The notes under the pieces: model-generated
Told to the model about the DNA's origin: nothing
The model's database searches: none
Seen by the model: only the letters and a program-made list of their open reading frames with translations
From: Bacteroidia bacterium
GTDB taxonomy: Bacteria; Bacteroidota; Bacteroidia; SpSt-205
Direction of reading: 5' to 3'
Assembly: GCA_026003235.1 (NCBI GenBank)
Contig: BPGW01000002.1
Span: 1 to 64,000 of the forward strand
Length of the DNA: 64,000 bases
Translations under genes and position numbers: made by a program
Shown: piece by piece, positions 10,901 through 18,568 of the stretch
How positions within the stretch are numbered: position 1 is the stretch's first letter
Layout of the letters: each line of letters opens with the position of its first letter

Positions 10901-13231
10901 GGGGGTACGCCGCCGTACGAGTACAGTTTGAACGGGGGTCCGTATCAGGCTGGGGCTACGTTCAGTGGGCTGAGTGCTGGGACGTACACTGTGACGGTGC
11001 GGGATGCCAATGGGTGTACAGCGACGGCGACGTACACGGTGACGGAGCCGCCGGTTCTTGTGCTGAATGCACCTGCCATTACGAATGTGAGCTGCAACGG
11101 AGGCAGTGATGGGAGTATTACGGTGAATGCGAGTGGGGGTACGCCGCCGTACGAGTACAGTTTGAACGGAGGTCCGTATCAGGCTGGGGCTACATTTAGC
11201 GGGCTGAGTGCTGGGACGTACACGGTGACGGTGCGGGATGCCAATGGATGTACGGCCACGGCGACGTACACGGTGACGGAGCCGCTGGTTCTTGTGCTGA
11301 ATGTGCCTGCCATCACGAATGTGAGCTGCAATGGGGGTTCGGATGGGAGCATTACGGTGAGCGCCGGTGGGGGTACGCCGCCGTACGAGTACAGTTTGAA
11401 CGGGGGTCCGTATCAGGCTGGGGCTACATTTAGTGGGCTGAGTGCTGGGACGTACACTGTGACGGTGCGGGATGCCAATGGGTGTACGGCGACGGCGACG
11501 TACACGGTGACGGAGCCTTCTGCGCTGGTGTTTGGGGCGCCGACGATTACGAATGTGAGCTGTAACGGAGGCAGTGATGGGAGCATTACGGTGAGCGCGA
11601 GTGGGGGTACGCCGCCGTACGAGTACAGTTTGAACGGGGGTCCGTATCAGGCTGGGGCTACATTTAGTGGGCTGAGTGCTGGGACGTACACTGTGACGGT
11701 GCGGGACGCCAATGGGTGTACGGCGACGGCGACGTATACGGTGACGGAGCCTTCTGCGCTGGTGTTTGGGGCGCCGACGATTACGAATGTGAGCTGTAAC
11801 GGAGGCAGTGATGGGAGCATTACGGTGAGCGCGAGTGGGGGTACGCCGCCGTACCAGTACAGTTTGAACGGAGGTCCATATCAGGCTGGGGCTACGTTCA
11901 GTGGGCTGAGTGCTGGGACGTACAATGTGACGGTGCGGGATGCCAATGGATGTACGGCCACGGCGACGTACACGGTGACGGAGCCGCCGGTGCTGAGCTT
12001 TACCGTGACGACCCAGAATGCGTTATGCTGGGGCACGCAGACTGGGCAGATTAGCTTTACGGCCAATGGAGGTACGCCTCCGTATGAGTACAGTATCAAC
12101 GGTGGGGTTACATGGGGTGCGGCGAGCGCTTTTGGGGTGGGTGCGGGGACGTATACCCTGTATGTCCGGGATGCCAATGGGTGTGTGGCAGGTCCTCAGA
12201 CGGTGACGATTACGGAGCCTGCACCGCTGCAGGCGGTCGTGACGAATGTGACGCAGGCGGTGTGTCGGGAGACGGCGGACGGATCCGCCACGATAGCGGG
12301 GCAGGGCGGTACGCCTCCCTATCAGTATAGCTGGGTTGGGCTGCCGCAGTTTGCGGGCAGTGCGACGATAAGCGGGGTGCTGCCGGGTGCGTATTATGGG
12401 GTGGTGGTGGATGCAAATGGGTGTCGGGATACCGTGGAGGTTCAGATTCCGTATCGCAGTTATGTAGATGCGGCGGTGCGGCCGGTGGATGTGGCGGGGT
12501 GTGTACCGCTGGCGGTGAGCTGGGTAGCGTTGCCTTCGGGGGTAGGGCCCTACAGGTATGAGTGGGACCTGGGAGATGGGACGACGGCGACGGACTCGGT
12601 GGTCGTACATGTGTATCCTGTGCAGGGGTCGTATCCGGTTCGGTTGATTATCCGGAATGCGGATGGGTGTGCGGATACGGCTGTGGCGGTGGCACAGGCC
12701 TTTTTCACGCCGCTACCTACTTATACGATTGAGCCGGACACGACGGGGGGACCGGTTGTAGGGACTGTCTTTACGCTGACGAGCGTAGGACAGAATGTGC
12801 AGGAGGTGTGGTGGGTGGCGGATGGGTACGGGCGGGTGGAAGGCCCTGTGCTCCAGCTCAAGTACGACCGCCCAGGGGAGTATTGCTATGCGTTGTGGGT
12901 GCGCAATGGGAGCTGTGTAGATTCGGCGAAGGGATGCATTCGGGTGCGTGACCCGTATGTCTACCTGCCGAATGCGTTTTCTCCTAACGGCGATGGGGTG
13001 AACGATGTGTTTGAAGTCAAGGCCTTTGGGCTCAAGGAGCCTCGGGTGCGGATTTACGACCGGTGGGGTGTGCTGGTGTTTGACAATCAAGGGGATATGA
13101 CACGGCACTGGGATGGCACCTATCAGGGGCGGCCGGTGCCGGAGGATGCGTACACGGTGGTGATAGAAGGGAAGATGCCACCGTACGACAAGCCTTTGAG
13201 GCGGTCAGGTACGGTGACGGTGGTGCGGTAG
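4930..13231 (+). CDS. Giant SprB-repeat, gliding-type C-terminal domain surface protein (frameshifted)
   Basis: Read with one base skipped in a G-rich tract (about 7410-7437), this is one protein of about 2766 aa. As written, the first frame ends at 7521 and the second is open from before 7163 to 13231. Domains in order: N-terminal export region and gliding-associated head (HLMGGQITYECIG, 1-390); PKD/Ig-like module (about 390-460); pectin-lyase-like region (about 555-715); Gly-rich, Cys-containing stretch (about 710-970) that holds the frameshift; Ig-like modules (about 1080-1250); divergent SprB-type repeats (about 1250-1650); nine near-identical 78-aa SprB repeats (1652-2353); two more diverged repeats; a PKD domain; and a gliding-motility C-terminal domain (LPNAFSPNGDGVNDVFEV), the type B T9SS secretion signal. 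SprB of Flavobacterium is the mobile adhesin of gliding. Role here: surface adhesin or gliding track protein, inferred. Confidence 0.85.
7404..7437 (+). other. G-rich frameshift site inside the giant surface protein
   Basis: The tract contains G runs of six and five bases. Upstream of it frame 1 encodes GNPGGHGGGG; downstream only frame 2 gives the continuing Gly-rich and Cys-rich protein (GGGGDIGTCC). Moving between them needs a +1 shift, equal to one extra G in the assembly. A homopolymer sequencing error, slipped-strand phase variation or programmed frameshifting would look the same here. Confidence 0.75.
9884..11989 (+). repeat. Nine tandem 234-bp SprB repeats
   Basis: The motif GTGAGCTGC (GTGGGCTGT in copy 4) recurs at 9917, 10151, 10385, 10619, 10853, 11087, 11321, 11555 and 11789, exactly 234 bp (78 codons) apart. 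Each unit encodes ITNVSCNGGSDGSIT, GGTPPY(E/Q)YSLNGGPYQAG and DANGCTATATYTVTEP. Two sub-types alternate in blocks: A (VLNAPAIT) and B (ALVFGAPTIT), in the order A A A B B A A B B. Identity at DNA level, including synonymous sites, indicates recent duplication or gene conversion. Confidence 0.97.
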
Positions 13232-13269
13232 GGTGGAGCATTTCCCCTGGGAGTGTGTGGGGTTTTTCG

Positions 13270-13302
13270 GGGGGCGGGCTGAAGCTCGCCCCCTGGTTTT
13301 TT
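13270..13302 (+). terminator. Intrinsic terminator of the giant surface protein
   Basis: Ten-base stem GGGGGCGGGC / GCTCGCCCCC with one G-T pair and a TGAA loop, followed by TGG and six T residues (13297-13302). Confidence 0.88.
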
Positions 13303-13470
13303 GGGCTTTAGTGGGGGGCCTCAGATAGAAGTCTGGCTGGTTTTGTAGCCCGTTGCTGGGGTTTTGCGGAGTGGGAATGCTCCCTGGCTCTGAGCAACGA
13401 CAAGCAAAGCCGTCTCATGCTGGCCGAGAAGTAAGCGGGTGTTTTTTGCTGGCCGGGGCTAAGAGGAACC
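13303..13470. other. Non-coding stretch between two terminators
   Basis: This part of the 307-base gap (13232-13538) carries no convincing gene. It contains a 7-base inverted repeat (CGTTGCT at 13351-13357, AGCAACG at 13393-13399) enclosing a smaller GGAG/CTCC pair, then a T6 run near 13442. A small RNA is possible but no known RNA family is recognised. Confidence 0.3.
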
Positions 13471-13474
13471 TCCC

Positions 13475-13510
13475 AAAAAACCGAGGGGGTGGGTTTTATC
13501 CCACCCCCTC
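13475..13510 (-). terminator. Intrinsic terminator of the Cys-rich lipoprotein gene (minus strand)
   Basis: Read on the minus strand, GAGGGGGTGGG, a six-base loop and CCCACCCCCTC form an 11-bp perfect stem (13483-13493 with 13500-13510). It is followed by GG and six T residues (complement of 13475-13480). Confidence 0.88.
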
Positions 13511-13538
13511 ATCATGCCTTTTACGCTCCTGGGAGGGG

Positions 13539-14396
13539 TTACTTTACAGGCTGCGGTGTCCTGCCTCGGGCTTTTTGCTGGAAGGCGTAGCAGTCAAAAT
13601 CAAGCTGGGCGTAAGCGGTGGCGGGGTACTGCTTGTTTTTCCTGAGGCCCATCTGGAGGCCTTGGGCGCAGGTCATGTACTGCTCGTCGCAGGTGGCCAG
13701 GTACTTGAGGTTGAGTGTAGACTCCTCGGGGCTGGAAGGGAGCTGCTCGTAGAAGTGCAGCACAAGAGGGCCGGGTTCCCGGGAAGGGGGCATTTCCGTA
13801 CAGCGCCGCCTTTTGAAGGCGATGCCCCAGCGCAGCTCTTTCACCTGGAAGGTGCCTGGCTGGCTTAGGTCCACCACCGCCCAGATGAAGTCGTCCTCTT
13901 CAGCGGGCAGCTGAGAGAGGGCGGCATGCCAGGCTTTGGCGATTTCAGCGGGGGAGAGGGCAGGAGGGGTACTGCGCTTGGCCCAGTGGACAGCCACGCA
14001 GCCGCTGGGGTCTTCGGCCAGAGACTGCTCCATTGCGTTTGCTACGCAGTTTTTGTCGTAGCCACAATTTTTCTGCCAGGTGGGTTTGCAGTCGGACTCA
14101 GGCAGGCCCTCTCGACAGCAGCTTGTTCTGTAACGCTCCACGATGTAAGGGGCACTTTCTTCGCTGTTCGGGTCTTGAGGCCCGAAGGTAAGCCGGGTGG
14201 GTTCCAGACCCTGAGGGGTCCGGCGCAGATGGAGGGTGATGGCGGTGCCCTTCGCCAGCGGAAGCGCTTCTACCCACGCTACCCAATTCAGGCCGCGCCA
14301 GGCAAACGGCTGGGGCGTGGGGAGCGCTTGCTCTTTCCTCCCACAGGCTACGAGGAGGAAGAGCCCTGCCCATGCACGATGCGCGAAGTACCGCAT
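13539..14396 (-). CDS. Cysteine-rich lipoprotein of unknown function
   Basis: The 285-aa product begins [22 protein letters not shown], a lipoprotein signal peptide with lipobox LVAC at residues 16-19. The ATG at 14396 is chosen because an exact -7 box (TACATTTG) ends 4 bases before it; a longer open frame to 14522 would run through that promoter and into purE. The mature part carries many cysteines (a CC pair, then several spaced Cys), suggesting disulfides or metal binding outside the cytoplasm. No family is recognised. It is transcribed divergently from purE and has its own terminator, so it is a single-gene unit. Confidence 0.8.
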   Translation of the reverse strand: MRYFAHRAWAGLFLLVACGRKEQALPTPQPFAWRGLNWVAWVEALPLAKGTAITLHLRRTPQGLEPTRLTFGPQDPNSEESAPYIVERYRTSCCREGLPESDCKPTWQKNCGYDKNCVANAMEQSLAEDPSGCVAVHWAKRSTPPALSPAEIAKAWHAALSQLPAEEDDFIWAVVDLSQPGTFQVKELRWGIAFKRRRCTEMPPSREPGPLVLHFYEQLPSSPEESTLNLKYLATCDEQYMTCAQGLQMGLRKNKQYPATAYAQLDFDCYAFQQKARGRTPQPVK

Positions 14397-14400
14397 ACGA

Positions 14401-14408
14401 CAAATGTA
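14401..14408 (-). promoter_or_regulatory. -7 promoter box TACATTTG (minus strand)
   Basis: Exact TAnnTTTG match ending 4 bases before the lipoprotein ATG at 14396. Confidence 0.75.
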
Positions 14409-14457
14409 TGCGAATTCCAAAAAAAAGCAAGGCCCATCCATCCTCCTTTTTCTGGCG

Positions 14458-14465
14458 TACCTTAG
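14458..14465 (+). promoter_or_regulatory. Variant -7 box TACCTTAG of purE
   Basis: One mismatch to TAnnTTTG. It ends 4 bases before the purE ATG, the same spacing as the exact boxes. The identical variant sits before the DUF4197 gene at 17855. Confidence 0.5.
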
Positions 14466-14469
14466 CGGC

Positions 14470-14979
14470 ATGGGGGTGCAGGTAGGCATTATCATGGGTA
14501 GTGCGAGCGATGCGGAGGTCATGGCTGGGGCCCGGCGTGTGCTGGAAGAGTTTGGCGTGCCGTACGAGTTTACGATTGTGTCGGCGCACCGAACGCCGGA
14601 TCGGCTGTGGGCTTACGCTAAGCAAGCGGCGGCGCGAGGGCTCCAGGTGCTCATCGCTGGGGCGGGGGGAGCCGCCCACCTGCCGGGTATGGTGGCTTCG
14701 CTTACGCACCTGCCGGTGATCGGGGTGCCGATTCGCTCGCGTCACTCGCTGGCCGGCCTTGACTCGCTGCTTTCTATTGTGCAGATGCCTGCTGGCGTAC
14801 CGGTCGCCACCGTCGCCATAGACAACGCCGCGAATGCAGCCCTTCTGGCCGTGCGCATGCTGGCGCTTCGGGACGAGGGCTTGCGAGCGCGCCTCATAGC
14901 TTACCAGGAGCGGCTCCGGCACGAAGCGTTGGAGCCCCTCTCTCGGGACCCCCACCAATTTGATAACATCGTCCTATGA
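14470..14979 (+). CDS. purE: N5-carboxyaminoimidazole ribonucleotide mutase
   Basis: PurE rearranges N5-CAIR to CAIR in purine synthesis. The 169-aa product has the usual class I PurE length. The nucleotide-binding start [13 protein letters not shown], the [10 protein letters not shown] motif and [14 protein letters not shown] are all present. The ATG at 14470 gives a start four residues before the conserved GIIMGS and follows a variant -7 box by 4 bases; an upstream in-frame start at 14236 lies inside the divergent gene. The 3' end overlaps msrA by ATGA. No purK is nearby. Confidence 0.95.
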   Translation: MGVQVGIIMGSASDAEVMAGARRVLEEFGVPYEFTIVSAHRTPDRLWAYAKQAAARGLQVLIAGAGGAAHLPGMVASLTHLPVIGVPIRSRHSLAGLDSLLSIVQMPAGVPVATVAIDNAANAALLAVRMLALRDEGLRARLIAYQERLRHEALEPLSRDPHQFDNIVL

Positions 14980-15566
14980 GGGGGTGGGGTGCCGTAGCTT
15001 TGCTGAGCATGACCTTAGCCCAGCCTATAGAGGAAGCCACTTTTGGTGGGGGTTGCTTTTGGTGCACGGAAGCCCTCTTCAAGCAGCTGCGTGGGGTGGT
15101 GGAGGTGCTACCTGGGTATGCCGGCGGGCACACCGCTAACCCCACTTACGAGGAGGTGTGCACGGGCACGACCGGCCATGCCGAAGTGGTGCGCGTGCGC
15201 TTCCGTCCCCAGGAAATCTCGTACGAGCAGCTGGTGGAGTACTTTTTCCTTACGCACGACCCCACCACGCCCAATCGGCAAGGGGCCGATGTAGGTCCCC
15301 AGTATCGGTCGGTAATCTTTTACCACTCACCGCAGCAAAAGACCGTAGCTGAACGCGTCAAGCACCGCCTGGAAGCAGAAAAGGTGTTCCCCGCTCCCAT
15401 CGTCACTACGATAGAACCGCTTACCTCCTTCTACCCGGCGGAGCCCTACCATCACGACTATTTTGCTCGGCATCCCCAGCAGCCCTACTGTCGGTTCGTG
15501 ATTGCGCCCAAAGTCCAGAAAGCCCGGGAAAAGTTCCGCTCTCTGCTCAAAGAGGCTGGAAAGTAG
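14976..15566 (+). CDS. msrA: Peptide-methionine (S)-S-oxide reductase, exported
   Basis: MsrA repairs oxidised methionine. The active-site motif GGCFWC places the catalytic Cys at residue 27; a second Cys is at 30. The family signatures [16 protein letters not shown] and GHAEVV(R)V follow. The 196-aa length fits a single-domain MsrA plus an N-terminal signal sequence ([16 protein letters not shown]) probably cut Ala|Gln, so it should act outside the cytoplasm. No MsrB domain is fused. Its ATG overlaps the purE stop (ATGA), implying translational coupling. Its TAG stop directly abuts the -7 box of the next gene. Confidence 0.93.
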   Translation: MRGWGAVALLSMTLAQPIEEATFGGGCFWCTEALFKQLRGVVEVLPGYAGGHTANPTYEEVCTGTTGHAEVVRVRFRPQEISYEQLVEYFFLTHDPTTPNRQGADVGPQYRSVIFYHSPQQKTVAERVKHRLEAEKVFPAPIVTTIEPLTSFYPAEPYHHDYFARHPQQPYCRFVIAPKVQKAREKFRSLLKEAGK

Positions 15567-15574
15567 TACCTTTG
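15567..15574 (+). promoter_or_regulatory. -7 promoter box TACCTTTG
   Basis: Exact match that begins at the base after the msrA stop codon and ends 4 bases before the ATG at 15579. Confidence 0.75.
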
Positions 15575-15578
15575 CCTG

Positions 15579-16529
15579 ATGCGCTATTTTGTCATAGCAG
15601 CCTTCCTTGCTCCGCTGTGGGCGCAAGAAGACCCGCTCGGTTTCGGTCTGATGCTGCGGGCGCATAGCGGCGTCGCCCTGGGCTTTTTCGGCAAGCTTGA
15701 ACAGGACTTCAAGCCGGCCAATGCCCTGGGGAGAGACTTTCGCCTCCGCCCTTTGGCTACCACCGCCGGGGCTAACCTTGACCTGCTGATTGCCCGGCGG
15801 CTCCTGCTGGGAGGCACGCTTCAGCTCCAGCATTACGACGCTTCGGAGACGGAACGGGGCTTGGTCCGGCCTTATGCGCTGCACTACGGGGGACAAATCG
15901 GCTTTGCGGCCATCAATAAAAACCTGTGGCTCTTCTACCCCTATGTGGGGTACCAGGTGGGCACTTATGAGGTGCGCTACACGAATTACTTCACGGAGCC
16001 TATTTTCTTTGGCACCACCCAGCAGCTGCGCCCCTTAGAGAAGCGCACGTATTCCAGCAGCTTAGGGCTGGTGGAGCTGGGCCTGGGGCTGCGCCGCTAC
16101 CGACGGGGAGAAGGGGTGAGCCTTTTCTGGGGGGTGGACTTGGGGGGCGTCTTCGCACCCTCCAAGGGAAGCTGGAAAGCCTCCGAAGGCCCAGACCCTC
16201 AAGGCGTGAATCCCCCTCAGCTTTCAGCGGGGTATCTGCGCTTTTCGCTGGGCTTCGGGTACGTCAAGCCTAAGTCCGAAAGCGCACCATCGCCTATTCC
16301 TGCGGCGCCCGAGGCGGAGAAGCCGAAAAAAGACCGCAAAGCTAAAAAAGCTGAAGAAGCCGCTGCCCCAGAAAAGGCTCCTTCCCCGGCAGCCCCTGGG
16401 CCAGAAAAGCCCAAGAAGAAGAAAAAATCGGAGGAGGCGACTCAGGCTCCCCCTGCTGCTCCAAGCACGCCGACCCCAGAAAAGTCCAGCAAAAAGTCCA
16501 AAAAGAAAGCGGCCGAGGACGAAGAGTGA
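15579..16529 (+). CDS. Outer-membrane beta-barrel-like protein with Lys/Pro/Ala tail
   Basis: The 316-aa product starts with a signal peptide (MRYFVIAAFLAPLWAQ, Ala|Gln). Residues about 20-230 alternate aromatic and glycine-rich strands (LWLFYPYVGYQVGTYEV, LGLGLRRY, YLRFSLGFGYV), as in small Bacteroidota beta-barrels. The last 85 residues are a low-complexity Lys/Glu/Pro/Ala tail (repeated EKPKK, KKSKKK blocks), likely disordered, perhaps peptidoglycan- or surface-associated. No specific family is recognised. It has its own promoter box and is followed by the Mrp gene after 23 bases. Confidence 0.75.
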   Translation: MRYFVIAAFLAPLWAQEDPLGFGLMLRAHSGVALGFFGKLEQDFKPANALGRDFRLRPLATTAGANLDLLIARRLLLGGTLQLQHYDASETERGLVRPYALHYGGQIGFAAINKNLWLFYPYVGYQVGTYEVRYTNYFTEPIFFGTTQQLRPLEKRTYSSSLGLVELGLGLRRYRRGEGVSLFWGVDLGGVFAPSKGSWKASEGPDPQGVNPPQLSAGYLRFSLGFGYVKPKSESAPSPIPAAPEAEKPKKDRKAKKAEEAAAPEKAPSPAAPGPEKPKKKKKSEEATQAPPAAPSTPTPEKSSKKSKKKAAEDEE

Positions 16530-16552
16530 GGGGGCTTTTGTTTGACGCATAG

Positions 16553-17632
16553 ATGGCAGACTTGGAAGATCGCATACGTCGGGCGCTGGGGCGGGTGATA
16601 GACCCGGACTTGGGTCGCAGTATTGTCGAGCTGGGGATGGTGCAGGGGCTGGCTTGGAACGCCGAAAAGCGGGTGGTCTCTCTGACGCTTCAGCTTACCA
16701 CGCCGGCCTGTCCGCTCAAAGGGCATTTTGAACGGGAGATTCAGGCGCGGCTTGTGGAAGAGCTGGGCGAAGGCTGGCGCGCAGAGGTTGCCTTTTCTGC
16801 GCAGACAGCGGGGGGGGGCTCTACGGTTTTGCCTGGCATCAGAAACCTCCTCCTTGTGGGCTCAGGCAAAGGCGGCGTGGGTAAGTCCACGGTGGCGGTT
16901 AACCTGGCGGTGGCGCTGGCGCAGCAAGGGGCTCGCGTAGGCCTTCTGGATGCGGATATCTACGGCCCCAGTGTGCCTATCCTGATGGGCCTGGAGCACG
17001 CTAAGCCCCAAGTCGTCCACCAGGACGGTCGTCCCCTCCTACTTCCGATAGCGAAGTATGGCGTACAAGTGATGTCGCTGGGTTTTCTCGTGCCGGCGGG
17101 GCAGGCCACGCCTTGGCGGGGACCCATGGCTTCCAACACCCTTCGGCAACTGCTGGTAGAGACCCAATGGCCAGAGTTGGATTACCTCATCGTGGATATG
17201 CCCCCCGGAACGGGGGATGTGCAGCTAACCCTCGCGCAGCAGTTTAGACCCCAAGGCGCACTCATCGTGACCACGCCGCAGCAGGTGGCTGTAGCCGACG
17301 CCGAAAAAGCCCTCACCATGTTCCAGATGCCCCTCGTCCAGGTGCCTGTGCTGGGCGTGATTGAGAACATGGCCTACTTCTGGACGCCGCAGCTGCCCGA
17401 ACGGCGTTTTTATCTCTTTGGGCAGGGCGGGGGACGCCAGTTGGCTGAAAAGTACGGTGTACCTTTCCTGGGCGAAATCCCCCTTCTTGAAGAGATCGTG
17501 CTGCGCAGTGACCAGGGGGTTCCGCCGGCGCTCTCCGAGGGCACGCCGCTGGCCGAAGCGTATCATCGCCTTGCCGGCGAAGTGGCTCGGGCGGCGTCTC
17601 GTTTAGCCTACGCCTCGGCACCTTCCTCATGA
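16553..17632 (+). CDS. Mrp/ApbC-family P-loop ATPase, iron-sulfur carrier
   Basis: The 359-aa cytosolic protein has an N-terminal MIP18/DUF59 domain (1-85, with LTTPACPLK) and an Mrp/NBP35 ATPase domain. Its deviant Walker A is GSGKGGVGKST at residues 103-113. Family motifs DADIYGPSVPILMG and DMPPGTGDVQLTL are present. Mrp proteins carry and transfer Fe-S clusters. The C-terminal CPxC found in many relatives is replaced by ENMAYFWTPQLPERRFYLFG, with no cysteine, so cluster binding at that site is unlikely. The downstream NifU-like domain overlaps by ATGA, strongly suggesting joint work in Fe-S assembly. Confidence 0.93.
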   Translation: MADLEDRIRRALGRVIDPDLGRSIVELGMVQGLAWNAEKRVVSLTLQLTTPACPLKGHFEREIQARLVEELGEGWRAEVAFSAQTAGGGSTVLPGIRNLLLVGSGKGGVGKSTVAVNLAVALAQQGARVGLLDADIYGPSVPILMGLEHAKPQVVHQDGRPLLLPIAKYGVQVMSLGFLVPAGQATPWRGPMASNTLRQLLVETQWPELDYLIVDMPPGTGDVQLTLAQQFRPQGALIVTTPQQVAVADAEKALTMFQMPLVQVPVLGVIENMAYFWTPQLPERRFYLFGQGGGRQLAEKYGVPFLGEIPLLEEIVLRSDQGVPPALSEGTPLAEAYHRLAGEVARAASRLAYASAPSS

Positions 17633-17862
17633 AGCTCACGCTGGAGGAGATCGCCGCTCACCTGGCTCCCATTCGGCAGTACCTGGCGGCCGATGGAGGG
17701 GATATTGAACTGGTGGATCTCACGCCTGATGGGGTGCTCTACATCCGGCTTCTGGGGAGCTGCCGGACCTGCGACCTGAATTCTACCACCGTGCAGCTGG
17801 GGATCCTGGAGCCCCTTCAGCGGCTTTTCCCCACCCTCAAAGCCATAAAAGTCGTACCTTAG
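17629..17862 (+). CDS. NifU-like iron-sulfur scaffold domain protein
   Basis: A free-standing 77-aa NifU C-terminal domain. The family core AADGGDIELVDL and the cluster-ligating pair GSCRTC (Cys45 and Cys48) are intact. Such small Nfu proteins bind a 4Fe-4S cluster across a dimer and hand it to target proteins. The ATG overlaps the stop of the Mrp gene (ATGA). The last three bases, TAG, form the end of the variant -7 box TACCTTAG of the next gene, so stop codon and promoter share bases. Confidence 0.93.
   Translation: MKLTLEEIAAHLAPIRQYLAADGGDIELVDLTPDGVLYIRLLGSCRTCDLNSTTVQLGILEPLQRLFPTLKAIKVVP
17855..17862 (+). promoter_or_regulatory. Variant -7 box TACCTTAG overlapping a stop codon
   Basis: One mismatch to TAnnTTTG; ends 4 bases before the ATG at 17867. 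Its last three bases are the TAG stop of the NifU-like gene. A perfect TTTG would abolish that stop, which may explain the mismatch. Confidence 0.5.
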
Positions 17863-17866
17863 GAGT

Positions 17867-18568
17867 ATGAACCTTCGCCTGGTGCTGATGGCCACCCTTC
17901 TTTTTGTGGGGGGGTGCGAGAAAATCAACCTACCCGAAGGCCAGCCCCTTTCTGACGAGGAGGTGGTAGCCGGCCTCAAGGAAGCCCTCAGGATAGGTAC
18001 GGATACGACCGTTCGTTACCTGAACCGGCTTGATGGGTACTACGGCGATACGCTGATCCGTATTCTTTTCCCGGAGGAAGCCTGGAAAGTCAAGCTGGCC
18101 ATTGAGGCCTTACCGGGTGGGGCTGGGCTTGTCCAGGACTTAGTGATCAAAATGAACCGCGCCGCCGAGGAGGCCGCCGCTGAGGCTAAACCCATCTTTT
18201 GGCAGGCTATCGCTGCCCTTACGATCCAGGATGGGATGGCGATCCTCAAGGGCGATACCGTGGCGGCAACGCGGTATCTCCGGGAGCGCACCTACGATAG
18301 CCTCTACGCACGCTACAAACCCAAGATTCAGGCGGCTATGGAGGATGTAGGTGCCCAGCAAGCGTGGGAGTACATCGTGGATACCTACAATGGGCTGCCT
18401 ACTACGCTCACGCCGCTGGAGAACCGCGACCTGGCGGCCTATGTGACCCACCGAGCTCTCTACGGGCTTTTTCTGAAGGTGGGGCAGCACGAGACGAAGA
18501 TTCGCCGGGATGTGCGCTATCGGGTGACGGACTTACTTCAGAAGGTCTTTGCCCATGCTACGGGCTAA
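17867..18568 (+). CDS. DUF4197 lipoprotein
   Basis: The 233-aa product has a lipoprotein signal (LLFVGGC, lipidated Cys at residue 17). The body matches the DUF4197 family along its length: LSDEEVVAGLKEALRIG, MNRAAEEAAAEAKPIFWQAI, DGMAILKGDTVAATRYLRE and the C-terminal KIRRDVRYRVTDLLQKVF. DUF4197 proteins are widespread in Bacteroidota and Proteobacteria; their role is unknown. The start follows a variant -7 box by 4 bases. The next gene begins 14 bases before this gene's stop. Confidence 0.9.
   Translation: MNLRLVLMATLLFVGGCEKINLPEGQPLSDEEVVAGLKEALRIGTDTTVRYLNRLDGYYGDTLIRILFPEEAWKVKLAIEALPGGAGLVQDLVIKMNRAAEEAAAEAKPIFWQAIAALTIQDGMAILKGDTVAATRYLRERTYDSLYARYKPKIQAAMEDVGAQQAWEYIVDTYNGLPTTLTPLENRDLAAYVTHRALYGLFLKVGQHETKIRRDVRYRVTDLLQKVFAHATG

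Noticed and set aside
9884-11989. Regular repeats considered as a CRISPR array
   Set aside because: The units are 234 bp, contiguous without spacers, and code in frame for SprB domains.
14397-14522. Upstream extension of the Cys-rich lipoprotein
   Set aside because: It would cross its own promoter and overlap the divergent purE start; the shorter form gives a proper lipoprotein signal.
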